A stretch of 5,667 bases of DNA from NCBI GenBank assembly GCA_017633615.1, contig JAGBPB010000109.1, positions 1-5,667 of the forward strand. Direction: 5' to 3'. The stretch is from Bacteroidaceae bacterium. GTDB taxonomy: Bacteria > Bacteroidota > Bacteroidia > Bacteroidales > Bacteroidaceae. A program made the position numbers and the translations under genes. The notes beneath the pieces were generated by a model. The model was not told the DNA's origin, did not search any database, and saw only the letters and a program-made list of their open reading frames with translations. Of this stretch, positions 5,648 to 5,667 are shown in pieces (position 1 is the first letter of the stretch; each line of letters begins with the position of its first letter).

Positions 5648-5667
5648 TTATACGAGTCCCTGCTCGC
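5648..5667 (-). CDS. Last codons of an upstream gene, or a further repeat copy (runs off right edge)
   Basis: The last 20 bases encode CEQGLV-stop on the minus strand (the first base of the Cys codon is outside the window), identical to copy 2. This may be the true 3' end of the upstream gene or just another array unit; the sequence stops too soon to tell. The tail seen fully in copies 1 and 2, ANAMCEQGLV, resembles the conserved end of hexameric glutamate dehydrogenases (E. coli GdhA ends ADAMLAQGVI). A glutamate dehydrogenase gene to the right is thus a reasonable guess, resting on ten residues only. Confidence 0.35.

Larger units (their letters stand above)
5412..5667. repeat. 118-bp direct tandem repeat, two full copies plus the start of a third
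   Basis: Copy 1 is 5412-5529, copy 2 is 5530-5647, and the first 20 bases of copy 3 (5648-5667) run off the edge. The period is exactly 118 bp, for example CACATTGCG at 5431 and at 5549. Copies 1 and 2 differ at only three bases, all in the first 16 (5418/5536, 5421/5539, 5427/5545); the other 115 are identical. The visible part of copy 3 matches copy 2. The left edge of the similarity falls on the last base of a minus-strand TAA stop codon. Each unit contains an outer inverted repeat, three inner hairpins and a T7 run. The period is not a multiple of three, so it is not a repeated protein domain. Near-identity points to recent expansion or ongoing homogenisation. Confidence 0.95.

Noticed and set aside
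5412..5667. CRISPR array.
   Set aside because: The copies abut directly with no variable spacers, the unit is far longer than a CRISPR repeat, and no cas gene is present.

Overview
The window looks like chromosomal DNA from a member of the Bacteroidota, most likely order Bacteroidales and perhaps Prevotella-like. Three things point there: starts without convincing Shine-Dalgarno sites, a lipoprotein with a Bacteroidota-type acidic export signal after the lipobox cysteine, and a sequence matching the Bacteroidota -7 promoter element TAnnTTTG. All credible genes are on the minus strand, so they read from right to left.

Layout from right to left. Positions 5412-5667 hold a 118-bp direct tandem repeat: two full copies and the first 20 bases of a third. 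Each copy carries a perfect-stem, cloverleaf-like set of inverted repeats. Each also re-encodes the same short C-terminal peptide and stop codon on the minus strand. Between the array and the next gene lies a strong minus-strand terminator hairpin whose upstream arm overlaps a promoter-like -7 box. Positions 5348-2397 encode a 983-residue protein with two receiver-like domains, a PEP-synthase/PPDK-type ATP-binding domain and a conserved C-terminal module, but no phosphohistidine or PEP-binding domain. A 97-bp gap follows. Then come a small lipoprotein of unknown function (2299-1529), a compact CstA-type transporter (1515-91) and the first 31 codons of a cytidylate-kinase-like P-loop protein (94-1, running off the left edge).

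The last three genes are tightly packed, with a 13-bp gap and then a 4-bp ATGA overlap, and probably form one transcription unit. The transporter is probably for pyruvate or peptides. The lipoprotein has no recognised family, and its gene is visibly richer in A/T than its neighbours. The large receiver/ATP-grasp gene probably has its own promoter embedded in the terminator of the gene upstream.

The most unusual part is the repeat array. Copies 1 and 2 differ at only three bases. All three are synonymous third-codon positions of the shared C-terminal peptide (ANAMCEQGLV-stop), and the similarity ends exactly at the last base of the stop codon. This suggests a small structured element, or a duplication, that rebuilds the end of the gene it sits in. 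The peptide resembles the C-terminus of hexameric glutamate dehydrogenases, but the body of that gene is outside the window.
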